From NCBI GenBank assembly GCA_030728985.1, contig JANQYI010000002.1, positions 64,811 to 128,810 of the forward strand: 64,000 nt of DNA. The letters run 5' to 3'. Shown here piece by piece: positions 50,832 through 58,907 of the stretch. The position numbers and the translations under genes are program-made. The stretch is from Burkholderiaceae bacterium (GTDB taxonomy: Bacteria; Pseudomonadota; Gammaproteobacteria; Burkholderiales; Burkholderiaceae_B). Each line of letters starts with the position of its first letter. Positions within the stretch are counted from its first letter, which is position 1. The notes under the pieces were generated by a model. That model saw only the letters and a program-made list of their open reading frames with translations, made no database searches and had not been told where the DNA came from.

Positions 50832-51062
50832 TTACTGACCTTGTTCGTGCTTGTTGTAGACGTAACCACCCAAAACGCCGACCGCCGCACCGCCAATCGC
50901 GCCCCAAATCGGGTTTCCATGAGCCAGCGCAGTGATGCCCGCACCCGCTGCGGCGCCGATGGCACCACCAGAGAGCTCACGTTGTTGGGCGGTCGTCAAG
51001 CCAGAACAGCCTGTTAAGGTCAGGACTGCAACCAAGGGAAGGGCGAGTAATGTTTTTTTCAT
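50832..51062 (-). CDS. Small glycine-zipper lipoprotein
   Basis: A 76-residue protein with a lipoprotein signal ending LTLTGC, so it should be lipidated at Cys19. The mature part is a glycine zipper (GGAIGAAAGAGITAL and WGAIGGAAVGVLGGYVY) that probably inserts in or packs against a membrane. It ends in a short charged tail. Such proteins are common envelope components with poorly known roles. It is convergent with the lipid cluster, 8 bases from its last stop. Confidence 0.9.
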   Translation of the reverse strand: MKKTLLALPLVAVLTLTGCSGLTTAQQRELSGGAIGAAAGAGITALAHGNPIWGAIGGAAVGVLGGYVYNKHEQGQ

Positions 51063-51117
51063 CAGATAACTCCTATGTTGCTGAATTCAAATGAGATTGT
51101 GCCTAATGGCCTGAAAA

Positions 51118-51489
51118 TTAACCCTTCTTGCAGGGCCAGGTTTCAGCCAAGTAGCGCAGAATCGTATCGGCTGCCGACATTTGATTGAATTTAGGATTGG
51201 CTGCGGACCACTTTGCAAAACCGTTGATATAGTCCTGTCGCGTGTTTTTGGACTGAGCCGTACAGATGAAAGCAGGCGCTTTCTTTGGATGGCGGGTAAT
51301 CAAATATGTTTCGAACACCCCTTGCCCAAAGCCATGACAAAAACTTTGTGCGGAAACATCGTTTGTTTTGCTGCACATGGCGACAAAATCTTGGGTGGTG
51401 GTCGATGCGCGGGGAACTTGAGCGACGGCCGGAGCGGTCGCACCGAACAATGCGACACAAGCGCCTGCTAAAGCAAAGGTTAATTTCAT
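51118..51489 (-). CDS. Rap1a/Tai-like small periplasmic protein
   Basis: A 123-residue exported protein. The signal peptide (KLTFALAGACVALFGATAP) ends near AVAQ. The mature part has paired Cys and the spaced pattern MCSKTNDVSAQSFCHGFGQG, CTAQSK and a final WPC, matching the Rap1a/Tai family that includes type VI secretion immunity proteins. No effector gene is next to it, so a general periplasmic role is as likely. Start ATG 51489 has GGAG six bases upstream. An in-frame start at 51531 is less likely. Confidence 0.8.
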   Translation of the reverse strand: MKLTFALAGACVALFGATAPAVAQVPRASTTTQDFVAMCSKTNDVSAQSFCHGFGQGVFETYLITRHPKKAPAFICTAQSKNTRQDYINGFAKWSAANPKFNQMSAADTILRYLAETWPCKKG

Positions 51490-51570
51490 TAAGTTCTCCA
51501 TAGGTTCGTTGGCGATGGGTGTTGCCGACAAATTAGACGATAAAAAAAGCGTCGAAGCGTTACACTGAGA

Positions 51571-52026
51571 GTGTACATTTTAGAAAGATTAACAAATTCG
51601 AGGGTAAAAGCCGTATTGGCCTCAATAGTGGCTTTAGGTTTAGTCGCGTGCGCGCCGACTGGCCCCAGCGCACCGATGGAAATTCGCTCTGGCGTGGTTG
51701 AGCAGATCAACGCCACTCAAATAAAAAGCAATCATGAAACCGGTGTTGGTGCTGTGGTGGGTGGCTTGGGCGGTCTAGGCATTGGTGCCTTGATAGGTGC
51801 AGGCACAGGCAAGGCGGTCGCGATGGTTTTAGGTGCAATTGGCGGTGCCGTTGCAGGTAATGAAATTCAAAAGCACTATGACCAGCCTGTCGCGGGACAG
51901 CAGATTTTTGTCCGTACAAGCGGCGGTGTTTTGGTCAGTGTGACACAACCCGCGAGTAACCTGCGTGTGGGTCAAAAGGTTTACATCGAAGGCGCAGGCA
52001 CCGATGCGCGCGTCATCGGACAATAA
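51571..52026 (+). CDS. SlyB-like outer membrane lipoprotein
   Basis: A 151-residue lipoprotein of the glycine-zipper 2TM (SlyB/PcP) type. The lipobox is GLVAC, followed by APTGPS, and the zipper is VGAVVGGLGGLGIGALIGAG with AIGGAVAGNEIQKHYD. The C-terminal region (QQIFVRTSGGVLVSV, VGQKVYIEG) is the usual soluble beta part. The start is uncertain: GTG 51571 gives a 20-residue signal but has no clear ribosome site. SlyB-like proteins stabilise the outer membrane. It is divergent from the Rap1a-like gene. Confidence 0.85.
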   Translation: MYILERLTNSRVKAVLASIVALGLVACAPTGPSAPMEIRSGVVEQINATQIKSNHETGVGAVVGGLGGLGIGALIGAGTGKAVAMVLGAIGGAVAGNEIQKHYDQPVAGQQIFVRTSGGVLVSVTQPASNLRVGQKVYIEGAGTDARVIGQ

Positions 52027-52043
52027 TGTTTCTGCAATAAAAT

Positions 52044-52080
52044 AAGACGCTGCCACATATTGATGTTGCAGCGTCTTTTA
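52044..52080. terminator. Rho-independent terminator, between convergent genes
   Basis: AAGACGCTGC (52044-52053) pairs with GCAGCGTCTT (52068-52077) around a 14-base loop and continues in TT on the plus strand. It lies between the SlyB-like gene and the opposing HiPIP gene and can serve both. Confidence 0.8.
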
Positions 52081-52119
52081 CGTCCCGATCGCTTGGAACG
52101 TTAATGCTTTAAGCTGAAA

Positions 52120-52425
52120 TCAAGCTTTTTTGATCCAGGCATTGCACCAGCCAGGGCCGGCGACCAATTTATTTGGGAAAATTGAACAGGTGCCTGCGTT
52201 GGCAGATTTGCTGGCATAGAGTTGGCAGTTTGTACAGACTTGGCCGTCCGCGTATTTAGACCATTTGGCCTTGTCAACTGTTTTAGCGTCCGCTTTGTAG
52301 CCCAGTGCCACTGCGGTGGGTTCGCCTTCACCCAGCATGGCTTGGGCTTGGGCCTGGGTGGTCAGTGAAAGCGAGGCTAAACCGGCGGTCGAATAAATAA
52401 TAAATTGGCGGCGTGATGTTTGCAT
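52120..52425 (-). CDS. High-potential iron-sulfur protein (HiPIP)
   Basis: A 101-residue periplasmic electron carrier with a 4Fe-4S cluster. Export is by Tat: SRRQFIIYSTAGLASLSL near the N-terminus. The mature part has four Cys ligands in CTNCQLY, GTCSIFPNKL and GWCNAW, the family pattern CxxCxnCxnC. Start ATG 52425 has AGGA upstream; an ATG at 52482 would add a short atypical tail. HiPIPs usually carry electrons to oxidases or reaction centres; no partner is adjacent. Confidence 0.92.
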   Translation of the reverse strand: MQTSRRQFIIYSTAGLASLSLTTQAQAQAMLGEGEPTAVALGYKADAKTVDKAKWSKYADGQVCTNCQLYASKSANAGTCSIFPNKLVAGPGWCNAWIKKA

Positions 52426-52615
52426 GTCCGTTTCCTGTATGAGGTTGCATCCCATCGATGCAATCACTATTTTATCTTGCATTAAGACTGATGAAACAGA
52501 AATAGTCGTGTTTCATTAAGGGATCGCTTGAACCCTTGCTTGACCACGCGGGCAGTGTTCCTTACATTGTCGGAATAGCCTTGACCCTTGGCACTACTAC
52601 TAAAGAGCCCATTTG

Positions 52616-53968
52616 ATGATTCATATTACTGAAACGATTGACCAACTGAACCAACGTTTAGCCCGTGGTGAAACGACGCGGGAGGCGCTTGTCGCTGGCG
52701 CCTTGGAAAAAGCGTCACAACCAGCGGCTAAGAGCGTCTTTACAGTAATGTATCCCGAGGCGGCGCTCGCCGTTGCGCGTGCTGCTGATGCGGCGCACAA
52801 AGCCGGGATCGCGCAGCCCGCTCTGGCCGGGTTACCTGTATCTATCAAAGACTTGTACGGCGTTGCGGGTGAAACCACAATGGCAGGCTCTGTCGTGTGC
52901 AAGGGCGAGCCCGCTCAGACGCAGGACGCTCCCGTCGTGGCAAGGTTGCGTGCGGCCGGTTCGGCGATTGTGGGTAAAACAAATATGACTGAGTTTGCCT
53001 TTTCAGGCATCGGCATCAATCCCCACTACGGCACGCCCGTCAATCCTACGGATCAAGCCATTGCGCGCGTGCCAGGGGGATCTTCGTCGGGCGCCGGCGT
53101 TTCGGTGGCGTTGGGGCTCTCTGTTGCTGGCCTAGGCTCTGATACCGGCGGCTCGATTCGGATTCCTGCGGCCTTGTGTGGGATTGTTGGTTTTAAAAGC
53201 ACACAGAAGCGTGTGCCACTTGAGGGTGCGCTTGAGCTTTCCCGCGCCCTTGATACGGCCTGCGCTATGACGCGTAGTGTGCAGGATTGCATCACGGTTG
53301 ATGCAGTTCTTTCAGGCGCGATGTTACCTGTGCGTCGCCGACCCATCGCCGGGATGCGTTTGGCCGTGCCACAAACGCTGGTGCTCGATGGTTTGGACAA
53401 TACGGTGGCGCAGGCCTTTGACCGTTCTTTGTCGATTTTGTCAGAAGCCGGGGCGCAGATTATTGAGATTCCGATGACAGAGTTCGGGGATATCCCCAAG
53501 GTCAATGCACCTGGCGGTCTCTCTCCCATTGAGGCCTATGCCGTTCATCATGAGCGTTTGGCCCGAGCACAAGCCCAGTTTGACCAGCGCGTGGCCGCGC
53601 GCGTGATGATGGGAGCTGCGATCAGCGCTCAACAATATATCGCCATCCTCGACAAACGTCGTGCCTGGATCGCCAGTGTCGAGCGCGCCATTGAGGGGTA
53701 TGACGCCCTCCTATGCCCGACAGTCCCGACGGTCGCGCCTGAGCTTGAAAAACTGATCGCTTCCGATGAGGCATTCTTTAAGGCCAATGGTCAGATGTTG
53801 CGCAATACCTTCACGATCAATCTGCTTGATGGCTGCTCTTACAGTTTGCCCTGTCATCGCGAGGGTGAGCTGGCGGTGGGCCTGATGTTGTCCTCTGTAC
53901 ATGGGGACGATGCGCGTTTGTCTGCGGTCGCGTTGGCGGTCGAAGACGCCTTGCGAGCGCACCGATGA
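52616..53968 (+). CDS. Amidase signature family enzyme
   Basis: A 450-residue amidase of the AS family. The Ser-Ser-Lys triad is visible: Lys78 in SIKDLYGVAG, the cis-Ser in GGSSSG (156-158) and the nucleophile Ser180 in DTGGSIR. It may act as a stand-alone amidase rather than the GatA of tRNA amidation, since gatB and gatC are absent and MIHITETIDQLNQRLARGET is not the GatA N-terminus. Start ATG 52616. The RIO kinase gene overlaps its stop by 4 bases. Confidence 0.92.
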   Translation: MIHITETIDQLNQRLARGETTREALVAGALEKASQPAAKSVFTVMYPEAALAVARAADAAHKAGIAQPALAGLPVSIKDLYGVAGETTMAGSVVCKGEPAQTQDAPVVARLRAAGSAIVGKTNMTEFAFSGIGINPHYGTPVNPTDQAIARVPGGSSSGAGVSVALGLSVAGLGSDTGGSIRIPAALCGIVGFKSTQKRVPLEGALELSRALDTACAMTRSVQDCITVDAVLSGAMLPVRRRPIAGMRLAVPQTLVLDGLDNTVAQAFDRSLSILSEAGAQIIEIPMTEFGDIPKVNAPGGLSPIEAYAVHHERLARAQAQFDQRVAARVMMGAAISAQQYIAILDKRRAWIASVERAIEGYDALLCPTVPTVAPELEKLIASDEAFFKANGQMLRNTFTINLLDGCSYSLPCHREGELAVGLMLSSVHGDDARLSAVALAVEDALRAHR

Positions 53969-54816
53969 AAGTTCCTCAGCGGCTCAAGCCTCTCGTCGAA
54001 GAGGGGCTGGTGGATGAGGTCCTGAGCCAGTTGATGAGCGGCAAAGAAGCGACCGTGTATGTCGTGCGCAGCGGCGACTCCATTCGTTGCGCCAAGGTCT
54101 ACAAAGATGCCAAACAGCGCAGCTTTAAAAATGCCGTGTCTTATACCGAGGGTCGTAAAGTTAAAAATAGTCGTCAGGCGCGTGCCATGGAGAAGGGCAC
54201 CCGCTATGGACGGCAGATGCAAGAAGAACTCTGGCAAAACGCTGAAGTGGACGCCTTGTTCCGCCTTGCGAATGCGGGTGTGCGCGTCCCACAACCTTTT
54301 ATTTGCACGGATGGTGTGTTGCTCATGGAGCTTGTGACCGACGCAGAGGGTGATGTTGCCCCTAGGCTCAATGATGTCGAGCTCACGCCAGAGCGTGCGC
54401 GTGAGTGCCATGCGTATCTGATTAATCAGGTCGTTCGGATGTTGTGCGCGGGCATCATCCATGGCGACTTATCCGAATACAACATTTTGATGGCCACCGA
54501 CGGCCCTGTGATTATCGATCTGCCTCAAGCGGTGGATGCGGCGGGTAATAATGAGGCGCGACCCATGTTGTTGCGCGATGTTCAAAACCTCGCGGTTTAT
54601 TTCGGGCAGTTTGCGCCTGAGTTGTTGACAACCGATTTTGGTAAAGAAATCTGGAAGCTGTTCGAGGCGGGGGCGTTGACGCCTGAGTATGCGCTGACGG
54701 GACATTTTGAAGCCGATACGACGCCCGTCGACATGGATGGGTTGATGCACGAAATCGAAGAAACCCGGCGCGAGCAAGAGGCTTTGCTCAGACGCTTGCA
54801 GGAGCGCCAAGACTAA
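53965..54816 (+). CDS. RIO1-family serine/protein kinase
   Basis: A 283-residue RIO-type kinase. It has the N-lobe GKEATVYVVRSGD with Lys44 (CAKVYK), the catalytic loop HGDLSEYNIL (His166, Asp168, Asn173) and the metal-binding IIDLPQAVD with Asp185. RIO1 is best known in eukaryotic and archaeal ribosome maturation; bacterial members exist but their targets are unclear. It is translationally coupled to the amidase (ATGA overlap). The C-terminus is charged and helical. Confidence 0.9.
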   Translation: MKVPQRLKPLVEEGLVDEVLSQLMSGKEATVYVVRSGDSIRCAKVYKDAKQRSFKNAVSYTEGRKVKNSRQARAMEKGTRYGRQMQEELWQNAEVDALFRLANAGVRVPQPFICTDGVLLMELVTDAEGDVAPRLNDVELTPERARECHAYLINQVVRMLCAGIIHGDLSEYNILMATDGPVIIDLPQAVDAAGNNEARPMLLRDVQNLAVYFGQFAPELLTTDFGKEIWKLFEAGALTPEYALTGHFEADTTPVDMDGLMHEIEETRREQEALLRRLQERQD

Positions 54817-54903
54817 TCTCAGTCGCTCTCGTGGGCGCCGTCAGTGCAGTTCCTCAGCGTGGCTATAATAAATCACCCTCTCTTCAACCCTTTGACACCT
54901 TCC

Positions 54904-56001
54904 ATGACAGCGAACACATCTCTGGTTTTCAAAGCGACCCGCTCCTCACATCCCCGCTCGGTTGCCGAGCGTGAGGAGATTCTGGCGAATCCTGGCTTTG
55001 GTAAATACTTTACGGATCACATGGTCTCGATTGACTGGACTGTCGAGGATGGATGGTATGACCCGCAGGTCAAGCCCTATGGCCCATTGACGTTGGATCC
55101 CGCCGCATCTGTACTTCATTATGCGCAAGAGATTTTCGAGGGTATGAAGGCCTATCGCCATGCAGATGGCTCCGTGTGGACTTTCCGTCCTGAGGTGAAT
55201 GCAGCTCGGATGCAGCGTTCCGCGTATCGACTTGCTTTGCCAGAGCTTCCCACCGACTTGTTTCTCGAGTCGATCAAGCAAATCGTCGCGATGGATCATG
55301 CCTGGGTGCCGTCTGCACCCGATATGAGTATGTATTTGCGTCCCTTCATGATCGCAAACGAAAACTTTCTCGGTGTTCGCGCAGCGCAGAAAGCGGCTTA
55401 TTTCGTGATTGCGAGCCCAGTAGGTCCATATTTTGCCAAAGGCGTTGCGCCGGTGTCGATCTGGCTGGTCGAGGATTATTCTCGTGCGGCACATGGTGGC
55501 ACGGGAGCGGCCAAGTGTGGCGGTAACTACTCCGCCTCTTTGTTGCCACAAAAAGAAGCCTATGAAAATGGCTGCTCGCAAGTGTTGTTTTTGGATTCCC
55601 AGGAAGGCAAATACCTCGAAGAGCTCGGTGGCATGAACGTGTTTTTGGTAAAAAAGGACGGTACTCTGGTGACTCCCGACTTGACGGGCAGCATCTTGGA
55701 GGGCGTCACGCGCGCCAGCATTATCCAGCTTGCCAAAGACCGAGGACACAAGGTCGAGGAGCGCAAGATTTCGATCGATGAATGGCGTCAGGGTATGGCG
55801 TCTGGTGATTACGTTGAGGCGTTTGCCTGTGGCACGGCCGCGGTGGTGGCGCCGATTGCCGCCCTGAAAGGGCGTGGCTTTGTTGCGGGTGATGAGTCTG
55901 CACCCGCCGGTCAGTTGACGATGTCATTGCGTCAAGAGCTCACCGATATTCAGTACGGACGTCAGCCTGATCGCCACGGTTGGCTCAAGAGGTTGGTGTA
56001 G
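54904..56001 (+). CDS. ilvE: Branched-chain amino acid aminotransferase
   Basis: A 365-residue fold-type IV PLP enzyme that makes valine, leucine and isoleucine from their keto acids with glutamate. The PLP lysine is Lys204 in AAKCGGNYS. YAQEIFEGMKAYRH, YLRPFMIAN and the C-terminal ECGTAAVVAPI-like segment (written here FACGTAAVVAPI) fit the long BCAT subgroup (about 360 residues). Start ATG 54904 is preferred over an ATG at 54844, which would add an atypical hydrophobic tail. A polytopic membrane protein gene follows after 4 bases. Confidence 0.94.
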   Translation: MTANTSLVFKATRSSHPRSVAEREEILANPGFGKYFTDHMVSIDWTVEDGWYDPQVKPYGPLTLDPAASVLHYAQEIFEGMKAYRHADGSVWTFRPEVNAARMQRSAYRLALPELPTDLFLESIKQIVAMDHAWVPSAPDMSMYLRPFMIANENFLGVRAAQKAAYFVIASPVGPYFAKGVAPVSIWLVEDYSRAAHGGTGAAKCGGNYSASLLPQKEAYENGCSQVLFLDSQEGKYLEELGGMNVFLVKKDGTLVTPDLTGSILEGVTRASIIQLAKDRGHKVEERKISIDEWRQGMASGDYVEAFACGTAAVVAPIAALKGRGFVAGDESAPAGQLTMSLRQELTDIQYGRQPDRHGWLKRLV

Positions 56002-56005
56002 GCGC

Positions 56006-57361
56006 GTGGACTTTTTAAAGTCCTCTCGTATCTTGAATGTTCTAGCTGTTTTGCTCGGGGGCGCTCTATTTATTTGGCCAGCGCTCTGGAATGGCTATCC
56101 ATTGCTCTACAGCGACACTCACGTCTTTATTAACCAGCCCACGGCAGGGTTCTTCAACTGGGATAAGCCGTTTATTTATGGCCCCTGGATGCTGCCATTC
56201 CATGCTTGGCAATCGCTTTGGGGCGTGGTGCTTGTCCAAGGTTTGTTGATCTCCCAACTGGTTTGGTTGACGCAACAAGTCTTCGGTGACGCGAGCCCTT
56301 GGCGCCACCTGCTGGTATGCGTCTGCTTGTCTGCCCTGACAGGCGCGTCCTGGTTCGTTTCACTGCTGATGCCGGATATTTTCTCCGGCATGGTGGTGCT
56401 CAGCATCTTTATCTTGGGATTTTCCAAACAACTCAGCAAGACCATGACGTTCTGGATCAGCCTGCTCGGCGCGCTGGCAATTGCCGTACATTTATCACAT
56501 CTCGTGATCGCAGTTGCCTGTTTGCTTGTTGTTTTAGTGTTTAGGTTGCGACGTGTTCATCTCGCATTGTTACCCCTGGTGATTGCGTTGATCTCGCTTG
56601 TAGGTACTAACATGGTTGCCTTTAACAAAGTGGCTGTGTCGCCTTTCGGTTCGGTGTTCATGTTGGCACGGATGTCCGCGGACGGGAATGTCAAAAGCGT
56701 ATTGGAAAAATATTGCCCTGAAAAAAAATGGAACTTGTGCGCGTGGAAAGATCGTCTGGCCAAAGACAGCGATGTGTTCATGTGGGACTCAACGGGTCCG
56801 GTATGGAGTCATCCCGGTGGACCGATGGGACTTGCACCCGAAGCCTCTGAAATCATTGCTCTGACGATACGCACCCGACCGCTGCCGCTGCTGTGGTCAG
56901 CGATTCAGAATACTGCGACGCAGCTCTCAATGGTCAAGCTTGGCGATACCATTCACTCGGACTGGCTAGACATCACGGTTTTAAAAAGTGTTGAAAAATT
57001 TTTCCCGGCTGCCGAGCTTGAGCGATATAAAAATGCCCATCAAGTTCAAGGAACGATGCTCGAGCGGGTATCGTTTGTCAGTATGGTGGGTACCTATACT
57101 GTGTTGGTGGGTTTCTTGCTTAGTCTCTACATATTTTTTCGAGCTCTACGGGCTCGCAACTGGACCGTGCTCGGATTCATTTTGTTGATTTGGATGGGTG
57201 TGTTGGCCAATGCCTTTGCGACGGGTGCCTTATCCAAGCCACACTACCGCTACCAGACGCGTATCGCATGGCTGTTGGTATTGCCGCCTCTCGTATTGAT
57301 TCTTAGAGATAAAAAGAGCCCTTCCGGAAATCGAAGTCGCGCTCTTAAGGCACGTCCTTAA
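56006..57361 (+). CDS. Polytopic membrane protein of unknown function
   Basis: A 451-residue integral membrane protein with about 10-11 hydrophobic segments. The N-terminus has FIWPALWNGYPLLYSDTHVFINQ, followed by NWDKPFIYGPWMLPFH, a pattern I recall from an uncharacterised bacterial family that resembles GT-C glycosyltransferases in outline. A soluble loop lies around 230-330. GTG start at 56006. It sits 4 bases after ilvE but has no clear link to it. Function unknown. Confidence 0.75.
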   Translation: MDFLKSSRILNVLAVLLGGALFIWPALWNGYPLLYSDTHVFINQPTAGFFNWDKPFIYGPWMLPFHAWQSLWGVVLVQGLLISQLVWLTQQVFGDASPWRHLLVCVCLSALTGASWFVSLLMPDIFSGMVVLSIFILGFSKQLSKTMTFWISLLGALAIAVHLSHLVIAVACLLVVLVFRLRRVHLALLPLVIALISLVGTNMVAFNKVAVSPFGSVFMLARMSADGNVKSVLEKYCPEKKWNLCAWKDRLAKDSDVFMWDSTGPVWSHPGGPMGLAPEASEIIALTIRTRPLPLLWSAIQNTATQLSMVKLGDTIHSDWLDITVLKSVEKFFPAAELERYKNAHQVQGTMLERVSFVSMVGTYTVLVGFLLSLYIFFRALRARNWTVLGFILLIWMGVLANAFATGALSKPHYRYQTRIAWLLVLPPLVLILRDKKSPSGNRSRALKARP

Positions 57362-57379
57362 CTGACACTTGCGTTCATG

Positions 57380-58777
57380 CTAGCGCTCTTGCATGAGAAA
57401 AGCGGTGTCTTGTTGCCGACGCAGTTTCAAAAGCTCAGAGGCATCTTCGACGCTGACGTCGCCAAAGCAAATAGTTTGCCCCGGTGCGATATCTCTTAAC
57501 AGCGTGCGATTCGCGATTAAGTAAAAAGGCGCTGGCGTGTTGTCCGAGAGAGGAGCTGCGCGCATCAGCTCAGCCTGAGCGCCGTCGATCAGGTGATGAT
57601 GACCGCCCATGGCGAGCGTGGCGCCCGCGCGCAAAGGTTTGGTCGCGCGTGCAATCAAATCCAAAACAGGCTGGGGGTGTTGTGCGCCGCTTGACTCACC
57701 CAGCGCGACGGCGTCGAGAACGCTGGTGGCGGCTTCCAAACCAAGTAAGTGTCGGGGAATATAGACCATTGCTCGATGTCCGTCGGTGCTCAAGATATGG
57801 CCTTTGCCTTTGAGCAGCGCCCAAGACTCCTCATGTTCGCAGCGAATCACGACAAAGACGCCGCCGGCGAAGCTCAACTCGTCAGGTTTTCTCAGGCAAT
57901 GGAAAACGTCCAGTACACCTGTTTGGTTAAAGATGCCACCTTCGGCCTGCAAGGAAAAAAATGTCGGCACCTCATGCACGCGCAAAATGGGCGCATGCAA
58001 GGTGGGTGTGTCCGCATGCATGCCCGTCGAGTTTGCAACAACGAGGAGCTCGCATAAGTCAGGCACCGCGCGTTGCGGGAGCGCAGCACACGCTTGGGCG
58101 CGGGCATGGACCACGCTCAGTGGCTTGGCGACATGGCTCGTCTCCCAGAGCTTCCCGAAACCCGGGACATTGATTTCCAAGCCGTTGCTAAAAATTGTTT
58201 CGCGTTGGCTGTCGTAAACAAAATCGTACTCGCTGGATTTGCCAGCGGACAAGATTTCAAAGCCAAGTGTTTCCGCCCAGGTGATCAAACCGATGAGCAA
58301 GGCTGGTTGATCGCCATCCACGGGCGTGACAATCTTGCCTTTGAGTTGCGCCTGTCTCGCAAGTTCAGGACCGACCACACTGTCGACTTCCTTGGAGGCC
58401 AGTGCGACATGCTTACTAGCTTCGATGGCCAGACGGCAATGTGTTGCGCCCGCTTCAGGGTGACCGGTCGCCTCGGCCACTAAATCAAAGGGGAGTTGCA
58501 AGACGATTTGTAGATCTGCGCAAGCAAGATACTTGCCTTGATTCCAGGCAGACAGAGCTTCTTTTTGAGTGTTGCAAACGGCGATATTCATCTCGTCGAT
58601 GCCGATCGATTTCAAGGCTTCTACCGCAATATCCGCCGAGGTATCGACTGCGATACGAGCATTGAGCAGCGGCACGCGCAGACCTTGCGCCAGAAAACTA
58701 CGCCCGAATCCGCCACTTCCCACCACGCAAGTTTCAACGGGTTTTTTAATATGGGCGTAGCGTTGGTGATAGTTCAT
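57380..58777 (-). CDS. NAD(P)-binding oxidoreductase with SAF domain
   Basis: A 465-residue protein. The N-terminus has a Rossmann motif (TCVVGSGGFGRSFLA) followed by a homoserine-dehydrogenase-like middle: LVAEATGHPEAGATHC, VDSVVGPELARQAQ and DGDQPALLIGLI. The C-terminal ~80 residues are an SAF-like domain (YLIANRTLLRDIAPGQTICFGDV). This combination is found in a family labelled as homoserine dehydrogenase-like or FlgA-type proteins whose substrate is not known. It is divergent from the M20 peptidase across 130 bases, and both may be regulated from there. Confidence 0.85.
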   Translation of the reverse strand: MNYHQRYAHIKKPVETCVVGSGGFGRSFLAQGLRVPLLNARIAVDTSADIAVEALKSIGIDEMNIAVCNTQKEALSAWNQGKYLACADLQIVLQLPFDLVAEATGHPEAGATHCRLAIEASKHVALASKEVDSVVGPELARQAQLKGKIVTPVDGDQPALLIGLITWAETLGFEILSAGKSSEYDFVYDSQRETIFSNGLEINVPGFGKLWETSHVAKPLSVVHARAQACAALPQRAVPDLCELLVVANSTGMHADTPTLHAPILRVHEVPTFFSLQAEGGIFNQTGVLDVFHCLRKPDELSFAGGVFVVIRCEHEESWALLKGKGHILSTDGHRAMVYIPRHLLGLEAATSVLDAVALGESSGAQHPQPVLDLIARATKPLRAGATLAMGGHHHLIDGAQAELMRAAPLSDNTPAPFYLIANRTLLRDIAPGQTICFGDVSVEDASELLKLRRQQDTAFLMQER

Positions 58778-58850
58778 GTGCGTTTGTCTCTTGAATTTTT
58801 AATTGAGGGCACCTAGACTGTTGTCTGAGCGACTTTGGCGAGTATATTAG

Positions 58851-58860
58851 TTGTCAACAC
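58851..58860. promoter_or_regulatory. Weak GntR/FadR-type operator candidate
   Basis: TTGTCAACAC in the divergent gap fits the TNGTNNACNA consensus at all but the last position. It lies between the oxidoreductase and the M20 peptidase, a place for shared control. It is a single imperfect match and may be chance. Confidence 0.25.
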
Positions 58861-58907
58861 AGGCGTCACTTTCCTAGGTTTTCTCAACATCACGTCAGGA
58901 TACCCAT

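Noticed and set aside
51118..51489. Type VI secretion immunity gene
   Set aside because: The family match is to Rap1a/Tai-like proteins, but no effector or secretion genes are near.
52616..53968. gatA, subunit of the tRNA amidotransferase
   Set aside because: No gatB or gatC nearby and the N-terminus is not GatA-like.
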